Assembly (NCBI RefSeq): GCF_016405905.1
Contig: NZ_JAEFCB010000001.1
Location: forward strand, 1 to 64,000
Direction: 5' to 3'
Origin: Variovorax sp. IB41
Lineage (GTDB): Bacteria; Pseudomonadota; Gammaproteobacteria; Burkholderiales; Burkholderiaceae_C
Length of the DNA: 64,000 bases
The translations under genes were made by a program, and so were the position numbers. Below are positions 17,292 to 24,119 of the stretch, piece by piece (position 1 is the first letter of the stretch; each line of letters opens with the position of its first letter). The notes beneath the pieces are model-generated. The model made no database searches. It was not told the DNA's origin and saw only the letters and a list, made by a program, of their open reading frames with translations.

Positions 17292-18197
17292 ATGATTCAG
17301 GACTTCAAGGGCAAGACCGCCGTTCTCACCGGCGCGGGCTCGGGCTTCGGCCTCGAATGCGCGCGCATCGGCGCTGCGCGCGGCATGAACCTCGTGCTGG
17401 TGGACGTGCAGCAGGACGCGCTGGACAAGGCCGCCGCCGAAATGCAGGCCGCCGGCGCGCAGGTGCTGGCCCGCAAGGTCGATGTGTCCGACGCCGCGCA
17501 GATGGAGGCCCTGGCCGCCGCCGTGAAGGAGCGCTTCGGCGCGCCGCACTTCGTGTTCAACAACGCCGGCGTGGGCGCGGGCGGGCTCGTGTGGGAGAAC
17601 ACCGTCTCCGACTGGGAGTGGGTGCTGGGCGTGGACCTCTGGGGCGTGATCCACGGCGTGCGCCTCTTCACGCCGATGATGCTCGAGGCGGCCGCGAAAG
17701 ACCCCTCCTATCGCGGCCACATCACCAACACCGCGAGCATGGCGGGCCTGCTCACTCCCCCCAACATGGGCATCTACAACGCCGCCAAGGCCGCGGTCGT
17801 GAGCCTCACCGAGACGCTGTACCAGGACCTGACGCTGGTGACCGACCAGATCGGCGCGAGCCTCCTGTGCCCTTACTTCGTGCCGACCGGCATCACGAGC
17901 AGCGAGCGCAACCGCCCGAATGCGCCCAAGGACAGCGAGTTCACCAAGAGCCAGTTGATCGGCCAGGCCATGAGCAACAAGGCGGTGAGCAGCGGCAAGA
18001 TCACCGCGGCCGAAGTCGCGGCGAAGGTGTTCGACGCCATCAGCGACAACCAGTTCTACGTGTTCAGCCACCCCAAGGCGCTGGGCAACGTGAAGAGCCG
18101 CATGGAGAACATCGTCTCGGTCACGAACCCCGCCGACCCGTTCCTGGAGCGTCCCGAGATCGGCCAGAAGCTGCGCGAACAGCTTCGCGCGGCCTGA
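17292..18197 (+). CDS. SDR family oxidoreductase
   Basis: 301 residues. Cofactor motif TGAGSGFGLECARIG, NNAG in FVFNNAGVGAGGLVW, active-site Ser in TNTASMAGLLTPPNMG and catalytic YNAAK (IYNAAKAAVVSLTE). The 50-residue C-terminal part with KITAAEVAAKVFDAISDNQF matches larger SDRs annotated as oxidoreductases of hydroxyacyl or steroid-like substrates. The substrate is not determined. It is the last gene of the catabolic block and converges with the DUF1772-like gene, the stops 3 bp apart. Confidence 0.87.
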   Translation: MIQDFKGKTAVLTGAGSGFGLECARIGAARGMNLVLVDVQQDALDKAAAEMQAAGAQVLARKVDVSDAAQMEALAAAVKERFGAPHFVFNNAGVGAGGLVWENTVSDWEWVLGVDLWGVIHGVRLFTPMMLEAAAKDPSYRGHITNTASMAGLLTPPNMGIYNAAKAAVVSLTETLYQDLTLVTDQIGASLLCPYFVPTGITSSERNRPNAPKDSEFTKSQLIGQAMSNKAVSSGKITAAEVAAKVFDAISDNQFYVFSHPKALGNVKSRMENIVSVTNPADPFLERPEIGQKLREQLRAA

Positions 18198-18200
18198 CGC

Positions 18201-18689
18201 CTACACCGCGGCCCGCCTCAGCGCGGCCGCGACGAAGACGACCGCCGCGAGCGCCGACGATGCCGTCCGCACGCTGTTCCACATCGTCCAGGTCTTGAGA
18301 TAGGTCTGCCAGAACGCGCCGCCGTCGATGGGCGACGTGGCCGCGAGCTGGTTGTTCAGCGGCACGTTGAGCACCATCGTCACACCGAAACAGCCGACCA
18401 CGTAGAGCAGGCTCGCAAGCAGCACCAATTGCGAGTCGAACTGCGAGATCGAGAACAGCGACCAGCCGCCGAGCACGATGCCCAGCACCGCGCTGCCCAT
18501 GAAGACGAGCATGAAGCTGGGCGTGATCACCGTGACGTTGATCGCGTTCATCGCGTTGATGCCTTCGCTGTTCTGCACGCGCGCGAGTGCCGGCATCACG
18601 AACGAAGAGAACGCGTAGAAGATGCCGGCGACCATCGCCGTGGAAAAGGCGCTCGCCAGGATCAGCACCGTCGCCGTCTTGCCCATCAT
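18201..18689 (-). CDS. DUF1772 / anthrone oxygenase-like membrane protein
   Basis: 162 residues with four hydrophobic segments, at about 8-30, 55-80, 85-107 and 142-158. The segments GIFYAFSSFVMPALARV and NVPLNNQLAA are the characteristic pieces of DUF1772 proteins, a family that includes fungal anthrone oxygenases. The activity of bacterial members is mostly unknown. Its ATG overlaps the stop of the NmrA-like gene upstream by one base (ATGA), so the two are translationally coupled. Both lie under the divergent TetR-regulated promoter. Confidence 0.8.
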   Translation of the reverse strand: MMGKTATVLILASAFSTAMVAGIFYAFSSFVMPALARVQNSEGINAMNAINVTVITPSFMLVFMGSAVLGIVLGGWSLFSISQFDSQLVLLASLLYVVGCFGVTMVLNVPLNNQLAATSPIDGGAFWQTYLKTWTMWNSVRTASSALAAVVFVAAALRRAAV

Positions 18690-19540
18690 CACTTCGCTCC
18701 CCACACGCCGGTCGGGGCCGTGCGCGCCACGTAGTCGGCGAAGGTGCGGGGAGGGCGGCCCAGCGCCCGTTCCACGCCGTGGGCGATGGGCGTGTTGCGG
18801 CTGTCCAGCACGGTGCTGAAGAGATAGACGACCAGCCAGCAGAGGTCCTTCGGCAGCCCCGCTTCCGCCAATAGCTTGGCGTAGTCGTCCATCGGGATGA
18901 TGTGGCAATCGATCCGGCGATTCGTCGCGCGCGCGATCTGCGCGATGGCCTCGGGAAAGGTGAAGGCCTGCGAGCCGGTCAGCTCGTAGAGCTTGCGGCT
19001 GTGGCGGCTGTCGACCAGCGCTTCGGCCGCGATGTCGGCGATGTCGTCGGCATCGATGAAGGGCTCCGCGGCGAGCCCTTCGGGCAGCGTGATCGCGCCC
19101 GCGACGATCTCGTCGAGAAAGTAGTTCTCGCTGAAGTTCTGGAAGAACCAACTCGCGCGCACGATGGTCCAGTCGAGCGCGGTGGCTTGCAGGGCGCGCT
19201 CGGCGTCCTGCGCTTCGGGCTCGCCGCGGCCCGACAGCAGCACGATCTTTTGAACGCCGGCTTTGGCGGCAGCGTCGTAGAAGGCGGTCACCGTGTCGAC
19301 GGCGCCCGGCACGCACAGATCCGGCTGGTAGGCGACGTAGACGGCGCGAACGCCCTCGAGCGCGGCCGTCCAGGTGGCGCGGTCTTCCCAGTCGAAGGGC
19401 GGTTGTGCGGCGCGCGAGCCGACGCGCACGGCGTGCCCGGCGGCGCGCAGCCGTTCCAGAACGCGCCCGCCGGTCTTGCCGTTCGCGCCGAGTACCAAAA
19501 TGGGATGCGCATCATCCCGGGTGCTGCTGCCGATTGCCAT
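18689..19540 (-). CDS. NmrA-like NAD(P)-binding oxidoreductase
   Basis: 283 residues from the ATG at 19540, chosen because AAGGAG lies 8 bp upstream; an upstream start at 19576 would overlap the operator. Rossmann motif ILVLGANGKTGGRVLERL at the N-terminus, then ERALQATALDWTIVRASWFF, typical of atypical SDRs of the NmrA/azoreductase type. Such proteins bind NAD(P)H and either reduce quinones or azo compounds, or act as redox sensors. Cotranscribed with the DUF1772-like gene and divergent from a TetR repressor gene, a usual pattern for a stress- or xenobiotic-induced unit. Confidence 0.85.
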   Translation of the reverse strand: MAIGSSTRDDAHPILVLGANGKTGGRVLERLRAAGHAVRVGSRAAQPPFDWEDRATWTAALEGVRAVYVAYQPDLCVPGAVDTVTAFYDAAAKAGVQKIVLLSGRGEPEAQDAERALQATALDWTIVRASWFFQNFSENYFLDEIVAGAITLPEGLAAEPFIDADDIADIAAEALVDSRHSRKLYELTGSQAFTFPEAIAQIARATNRRIDCHIIPMDDYAKLLAEAGLPKDLCWLVVYLFSTVLDSRNTPIAHGVERALGRPPRTFADYVARTAPTGVWGAK

Positions 19541-19559
19541 TTTCGAACTCCTTGAGATA

Positions 19560-19600
19560 ATGTGAGTAATGCTCACGTAAAAAATGATAGTTACTCACAT
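19560..19600. promoter_or_regulatory. Putative TetR operator in the divergent promoter region
   Basis: ATGTGAGTAAT at 19560-19570 is repeated inverted as GTTACTCACAT at 19590-19600, with an internal GCTCAC at 19571-19576. The elements lie between the divergent NmrA-like and TetR genes and would cover both promoters. TetR family regulators bind such palindromes. Assignment to this TetR protein is inference from position. Confidence 0.65.
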
Positions 19601-19627
19601 TTTGAATGTCAACCCCGGGATGAAGCC

Positions 19628-20290
19628 ATGACACGCAGTGCACCTTTGCCATCGCAGGTGGCCGTCGCCGAGGCACCTTCGGCCAGGAAGAGCCCCATCC
19701 AGGAGCGCAGCAAGGCGCGCGTGGAGCGCATCCTCGAGGCGGCCGCCGAGCTGATCGTGCGCGGCGGCAGCGACCAGCTCAAGATGAGCGAGGTCGCCGC
19801 ATCGGCCGGCATCTCGATCGGCTCGCTCTACCAGTACTTCCCCGAGAAGGCCGCGCTCATCCGCATGCTGGCCGAGCGCATCAATGCCGCGAGCCGCGAG
19901 TGCATCCGCGAGGGCCTGAAGGACGTGGTCGATCTCGCGAGCCTCCAGTCGTCCTTCACCGCGCTGGTGGACGTGTACTACACGATCGTCAACGAGCGCC
20001 CCGTCATGCGCGACATCTGGAGCGGCATGCAGGCCGACAAGCAGTTGCTGGCCCTGCAGATTGCGGAGAGCCGCGCGTGCGGGCAGATGCTGGCCGACGC
20101 GATGTTCAAGGTGCACAGGGTGCGCGGCCGCGCCGACACCAAGCGGGTGGAGCAGGCGGCCTTCCTGATCTGGGAGATGGGCGAGGCGACCATCCGCCTG
20201 GCGATCGCGGTCGAGCCGGCCGAGGGTGCGGCGCTGGTGGCGGCCTACAAGCGCATGGCGCTTCGCGAGATCACCGATCCACTCGCTTGA
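19628..20290 (+). CDS. TetR/AcrR family transcriptional regulator
   Basis: 220 residues from ATG 19628; a GTG at 19562 would lie in the operator and is disfavoured. The TetR DNA-binding domain spans about residues 25-75: ARVERILEAAAELIVRGG, then VAASAGISIGSLYQYFPEKA, the classical helix-turn-helix. The rest is an alpha-helical ligand domain. It is divergent from the NmrA/DUF1772 pair and probably represses it and itself. The inducing ligand is unknown. Its stop abuts the stop of the convergent LysR gene, the two sharing the palindrome TGATCA. Confidence 0.9.
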   Translation: MTRSAPLPSQVAVAEAPSARKSPIQERSKARVERILEAAAELIVRGGSDQLKMSEVAASAGISIGSLYQYFPEKAALIRMLAERINAASRECIREGLKDVVDLASLQSSFTALVDVYYTIVNERPVMRDIWSGMQADKQLLALQIAESRACGQMLADAMFKVHRVRGRADTKRVEQAAFLIWEMGEATIRLAIAVEPAEGAALVAAYKRMALREITDPLA

Positions 20291-21217
20291 TCAGCTGGCA
20301 GCGGCCTGCGATTCGATCCACTGCCACACCGCCCGGATCGAAGGCTCGTTCTCCCGCCCGTTCGCGGTCGCGAGAAAGTAGCTTCCCGTATCGAGCGCCG
20401 GCCCGAAGGGCTGCACCAGCGCGCCGCTGCGCAGCTCCTCGGCCGCGAGCGTGAGGCTCAAGAGCGCGACGCCATGGCCCGCCAGCGCGGCGAGCATCGC
20501 GTGCGTCTCGTCCGAGAACGAGAGGCCTGCAGCCTTCGCCGAACGTCCGCGCGGCTGCGCGATGCCGGCTTCGCGAAACCAGCGTGACCACAGCGCCGGC
20601 GCGAGCGCATTCGGCTGCCAGTCGCAATGGATCAGCTGGTGCCTGGGCAGGTCGCCCTTGCGGCGCAGGCCCAGCATCGGGCTGCACAGCGGCGCATAGC
20701 GCTCGGGCATCAGTTCGCTCGACACCAGCCCCGGCCAGTTGCCGCTGCCCGAGCGCACTGCGATGTCCGCATCGCCGCGCGAAAGATCGACCACCGTGTC
20801 GCCCGCGTGCAGCCGCAGCTCGATGCCGGGGCAGGCCTTGCGAAAGGCCGTCATGCGCGGCAGCACCCAGCGCGCCGCAAAGGCCGTGTTGGTGGTGAGC
20901 GTGACGGACTGCGAAGCCGCAGGCCGGCGCAGCCGCTCGACACCCGCTTCGAGCGCATCGAAGCCCATGCACAGATCGTCGAAGAGCCGCTGGCCCGCGG
21001 GCGTCAGCGCGAGCTGCCGCGTGAGCCGGCGAAACAGCGGCTGCCCCAGCGTGTCTTCGAGCGCCCGCACCTGGTGGCTGATCGCCGAGGGCGTGACCGA
21101 GAGTTCGGCCGCCGCGCGCTGGAAGCTCAGGTGTGCAGCCGCCGCCTCGAAGGCCCGCAGCGAGAGCAGGGGCGGCAGGCGGCGTGAGGGGCGGACAGAT
21201 GAGCCAGTCTCTTGCAT
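20291..21217 (-). CDS. LysR family transcriptional regulator (GcvA-like)
   Basis: 308 residues from the ATG at 21217. N-terminal winged helix-turn-helix: LPPLLSLRAFEAAAAHLSFQ, then AAELSVTPSAISHQVRALE, and GQPLFRRLTRQLALTPAGQ. The effector domain follows (SVTLTTNTAFAARWVLPRM). The start LPPLLSLRAFEAAAAHLSF is typical of GcvA/AmpR-type LysR proteins. It is divergent from the azoreductase gene, with 118 bp between the starts, and probably controls it. Confidence 0.9.
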   Translation of the reverse strand: MQETGSSVRPSRRLPPLLSLRAFEAAAAHLSFQRAAAELSVTPSAISHQVRALEDTLGQPLFRRLTRQLALTPAGQRLFDDLCMGFDALEAGVERLRRPAASQSVTLTTNTAFAARWVLPRMTAFRKACPGIELRLHAGDTVVDLSRGDADIAVRSGSGNWPGLVSSELMPERYAPLCSPMLGLRRKGDLPRHQLIHCDWQPNALAPALWSRWFREAGIAQPRGRSAKAAGLSFSDETHAMLAALAGHGVALLSLTLAAEELRSGALVQPFGPALDTGSYFLATANGRENEPSIRAVWQWIESQAAAS

Positions 21218-21335
21218 GACGGGAGAAATGATCGTTTGTGAATGGCCGAGCGTATCCCTAGATTCGAGGCCTGTGCAGTCATTCTGACGGCGCAACACAG
21301 CGTACATCAACTCATCCATCTACGGAGCGACCCCC

Positions 21336-22070
21336 ATGACCCTCAACCTGCTTCACATCGACGCCAGCGCCCGCCCGGGCATCTCGGGCGCCGACCCGCA
21401 CGGTTCGCACACGCGGCGCCTCTCGGCACGCTTCGTCGAACGCTGGCGCAAGATGCGGCCCGGCGACCGCATCGATCACCTCGACGTCGGCCAGCACCCG
21501 CCCGCCTTTGTCGACAGCCGCTGGATTCACGCCGCCTTCACCGCGCCGGCCGACCGCGAACCCTGGATGGCCGACGTGCTCGCCGAAAGCGACCGCCTCG
21601 TCGATCAGCTCCTGGCCGCCGACCTGATCGTGGTGGGCCTGCCGATGTACAACTTCAGCGTGCCCGCGCAGTTCAAGGCCTACATCGACAACATCGTGCG
21701 CGTGGGCCGCACCTTCGGCTTCGACCGTGCACGCGGCGCGGTGCCGTACTGGCCGATGCTCGCGGACGCCGGCAAGCGCATGGTGCTGCTCGGCGCGCGC
21801 GGCGACCATGGCTACGACAAGGGCGGGCGCATCGCGCACCTGAACCACGCCGAGGCCTCGGTGCGTTCGGTGTTCGGCTACATCGGCATCACCGATGTGC
21901 ACGAGGCCGCGGTGGAGTGCGACGAATTCGGCGGCGAGCAGCTCGCGCAGTCGATGCAGAAGGCCGAGGCCGCAGTCGATCGCCTCGTGGACGAACTCAG
22001 CGGTACGACAGCACCAGCCCGTGCACCAGCCGCGTCCACCCATCCAGCATCACGAACAGCAACAGCTTGA
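21336..22070 (+). CDS. azoR: FMN-dependent NADH-azoreductase
   Basis: 244 residues. Flavodoxin-like fold: the N-terminus LNLLHIDASARPG with the FMN phosphate loop, the GLPMYNFSVPAQFKAYIDNI motif that is the hallmark of AzoR/Fold_2, and RTFGFDR. It reduces azo bonds and quinones with NADH. It is about 40 residues longer than E. coli AzoR (about 200). The last 24 codons, with an Ala/Thr/Pro-rich tail (TTAPARAPAASTHPASRTATA), are encoded antisense to the end of sctR (74-bp convergent overlap), so the tail looks like a read-out into the neighbouring gene. GGAG precedes ATG 21336. Confidence 0.87.
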   Translation: MTLNLLHIDASARPGISGADPHGSHTRRLSARFVERWRKMRPGDRIDHLDVGQHPPAFVDSRWIHAAFTAPADREPWMADVLAESDRLVDQLLAADLIVVGLPMYNFSVPAQFKAYIDNIVRVGRTFGFDRARGAVPYWPMLADAGKRMVLLGARGDHGYDKGGRIAHLNHAEASVRSVFGYIGITDVHEAAVECDEFGGEQLAQSMQKAEAAVDRLVDELSGTTAPARAPAASTHPASRTATA

Positions 22071-22656
22071 ACGGCAGCGAGATGGTGGTGGGCGAGATCA
22101 TCGACATGCCCAGCGCGAGCAGCACGGTCGCCACGATCAGGTCCACCACCACGAACACCAGGTAGATGATGAAGCCGATCTGGAACGCGCGCGTGAGCTC
22201 GCTGAGCGTGAAGCTGGGCACCAGCACCATGAAGTCGTCGTCCTTCAGTTGCTCGGCGCGCGCCTTGGGCCAGATGTTGGAGGCCGACTTCAGAAAGAAC
22301 TGGCGCTCCCGCTCGTGCGTGTGCTTTTGCAGGAACTCCTTGACCGGCGCCTTGGCCGCATCGATCACCGCCATGATGTCGCCCAGCCCTTCGCCCTTGG
22401 CGCCGAAGTTGCGGCCGCGCAAGGCATCGCCGATGTCCATGCCCACCGGCGCCATGATGTAGACCGACAGGATGATCGCGATGCCGTTGAGCACCATGTT
22501 GGGCGGCGTCTGCTGCAGGCCGAGCGCGGTGCGCAGCAGGCCGAACACGATCACCAGCTTGGTGTAGCTGGTCACCATCAGCGCCACGAAGGGCGCCACG
22601 CCGAAGGCGACGATCAGCGCGACGAGCGTGAGGGGTTCGGGAAGGCCGCCTTGCAT
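21997..22656 (-). CDS. sctR: Type III secretion export apparatus protein SctR (YscR/HrcR)
   Basis: 219 residues, standard length. SctR forms the core of the conical SctRST export gate in the inner membrane. Conserved pieces: VTSYTKLVIVFGLLRTALGL, QTPPNMVLNGIAIILSVYIM, the cytoplasmic or periplasmic loop with FLQKHTHERERQFF, VLVPSFTLSELTRAFQIGF, and MSMISPTTISLPFKLLLFVM near the end. The four hydrophobic segments match FliP/HrcR. It starts 2 bp after the sctQ stop. Here sctR is separated from sctS and sctT, which lie on the other strand; in most systems R and S are adjacent. The end overlaps azoR. Confidence 0.95.
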   Translation of the reverse strand: MQGGLPEPLTLVALIVAFGVAPFVALMVTSYTKLVIVFGLLRTALGLQQTPPNMVLNGIAIILSVYIMAPVGMDIGDALRGRNFGAKGEGLGDIMAVIDAAKAPVKEFLQKHTHERERQFFLKSASNIWPKARAEQLKDDDFMVLVPSFTLSELTRAFQIGFIIYLVFVVVDLIVATVLLALGMSMISPTTISLPFKLLLFVMLDGWTRLVHGLVLSYR

Positions 22657-22658
22657 GC

Positions 22659-22961
22659 TCAGACTTCGCCGGGCGCGAACTCCGACACGCGCACGCCCAG
22701 GCGATCGCCCACCGCGACGAGGTAGCCCTTGCCCAGCACGTTGCCGTGCGCCAGGATGCGCACCGGGCTGCGGTTGAGCGGCTGGCCCAGGTCGAACACA
22801 TGGCCGGCGCGGATGCTCTTCAATTCGCCCAGCGACAGCGAGAGGTCGCCGACCTCGAAGCGCAGCGTCACCTCCAGCGCGTCGAGCCGGTCGATCGGCA
22901 GGTTGGCGTTGTCCGCGGTTCCCGTGGCTGGGACCGCCTGGGCAGGGGTGTCTGGCTTCAT
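22659..22961 (-). other. Possible internal translation start giving a short SctQ-C product (100 residues)
   Basis: Inside sctQ an in-frame ATG (22961) is preceded on the minus strand by GAGAGA with a 7-nt spacer. The resulting protein MKPDTPAQAVPATG... would contain only a linker and the last SpoA domain. YscQ, SpaO and Spa33 are known to make such a C-terminal product from an internal start, and two-subunit SctQ forms exist in other systems. Usage here is inferred from position and ribosome-site resemblance only. Confidence 0.45.
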
Positions 22962-23828
22962 GGCACTGTCTCTCGATTGCTGAACGGTGATGTGCGAGCC
23001 CTCGGCGAAGGCCGAGAGATGCCGCCCGCCGGGGCCTCCCAGTTCGGCCGTGACCACGATCGCGGCGCCCGAAGAGCGCCACTGCTCGATGCCGACGATG
23101 TCGCCGGGGCGGATGCTGCCGATCTCGCGCAACTGGATCGGCGTGCTGCCGAGGCGAAAGTTCACGGGCAGGCGCAGCGTGTCGAAGGCATCGCCCGCAT
23201 GCGCGTTGTGGTGCGACGCGCGGCTCGCGGGCACCAGCGCATCCAGCGTGGCGGCATCCTCGAACTGCACGAAGCCGCGCAGCATGGCGCTGCCGTCCGA
23301 GGGCGTGGCGGCGAAGAAGGCTGCGCGCTCGGGGTCGCAATGCAGGAGCGGTGCGTGTTCGCGGCGCTCGTGTTGCTCGTGCCGCTCGTGCTGCCCTTGT
23401 GTATGGCGCGCCTCGGCTTCAGAGGGCTGCCACTCGAAATGCAGGCGCAGCGTCTTCTCCAGCGCATCGACCACCGGATGCAGCGCGTCGGCCAGGAGGA
23501 TGTAGCGCAGGTCGCGCGGCAGCAGGTCGATGCGGCGCTCGCCCAGGAGCGCCTGCAGGCTCGGCGCATCCATCGCGAGGTGGCCGACATGCGCGCCGAG
23601 CCTGAAGCGGTAGCTCTCGCGCGTCGTGTGGCCGAAGGCCGCGTCGTGATGCCAGTGAATGCGGTAGCGCACACCGCGCGCCGCCACATCGGGCGGCGGC
23701 GCGGCGCCGTACAGGCGATTGAGCGCGCGCACGTTCGCCGCGTCGGCGCGCGGCAATGCACGCGATTCGCCCAGCTCCGTCACCGCTTCAGCCCATGCGT
23801 TCGACATGCGTGCTTTCGTTCGATCCAT
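22659..23828 (-). CDS. sctQ: Type III secretion C-ring/sorting platform protein SctQ (YscQ/HrcQ)
   Basis: 389 residues from ATG 23828; ATG 23807 (MSNAWAEAV) is an alternative, and neither has a clear ribosome site. A diverged N-terminal half carries a His/Glu/Arg-rich linker near residue 145-160 (HTQGQHERHEQHERRE). Two SpoA-like (surface presentation of antigens) domains follow: one around LPVNFRLGSTPIQLREIGSI, the other at the C-terminus (LEVTLRFEVGDLSLSLGELK, then GKGYLVAVGDRLGVRV). SctQ builds the cytoplasmic pods that recruit SctL, SctN and substrates. An internal in-frame start at 22961 could yield the C-terminal SpoA domain alone. Confidence 0.88.
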   Translation of the reverse strand: MDRTKARMSNAWAEAVTELGESRALPRADAANVRALNRLYGAAPPPDVAARGVRYRIHWHHDAAFGHTTRESYRFRLGAHVGHLAMDAPSLQALLGERRIDLLPRDLRYILLADALHPVVDALEKTLRLHFEWQPSEAEARHTQGQHERHEQHERREHAPLLHCDPERAAFFAATPSDGSAMLRGFVQFEDAATLDALVPASRASHHNAHAGDAFDTLRLPVNFRLGSTPIQLREIGSIRPGDIVGIEQWRSSGAAIVVTAELGGPGGRHLSAFAEGSHITVQQSRDSAMKPDTPAQAVPATGTADNANLPIDRLDALEVTLRFEVGDLSLSLGELKSIRAGHVFDLGQPLNRSPVRILAHGNVLGKGYLVAVGDRLGVRVSEFAPGEV

Positions 23829-24119
23829 CGATGCGGCGGGTGCTGCGTCGTATCACTTTCTTCATACCTTGAAGCGACGCGAGACAGCTCGCACCGGGAC
23901 GGGCAGCTTAGCCAGACGCCCTGCGTGGAGGTAGTCCGCAAACACGTAGTGCCGCGCGCGCCACACACCGCCGTTGCCTACGGAAACTCGTTGTTGCCGT
24001 GAATGGATGGCGGCGCATAGAGTCCACCGCGACGCGACATCGATCACGTCCGACGACGGCGCAGGCCAGTGCAAGCGGCATCACTCACAACTCCAAGAAC
24101 ACCGTAAAGCAACAACGCG
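23829..24119. promoter_or_regulatory. Divergent intergenic region between sctQ and sctV
   Basis: This 291-bp gap must hold the promoters of the minus-strand sctQR unit and the plus-strand sctV operon. I looked for a PIP box (TTCGB-N15-TTCGB) and for the hrp box of HrpL-dependent systems and saw neither on either strand. Only weak AT-richer patches are visible (TATCACTTTCTTCATACC at 23851-23868). No gene is supported here. Confidence 0.5.
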
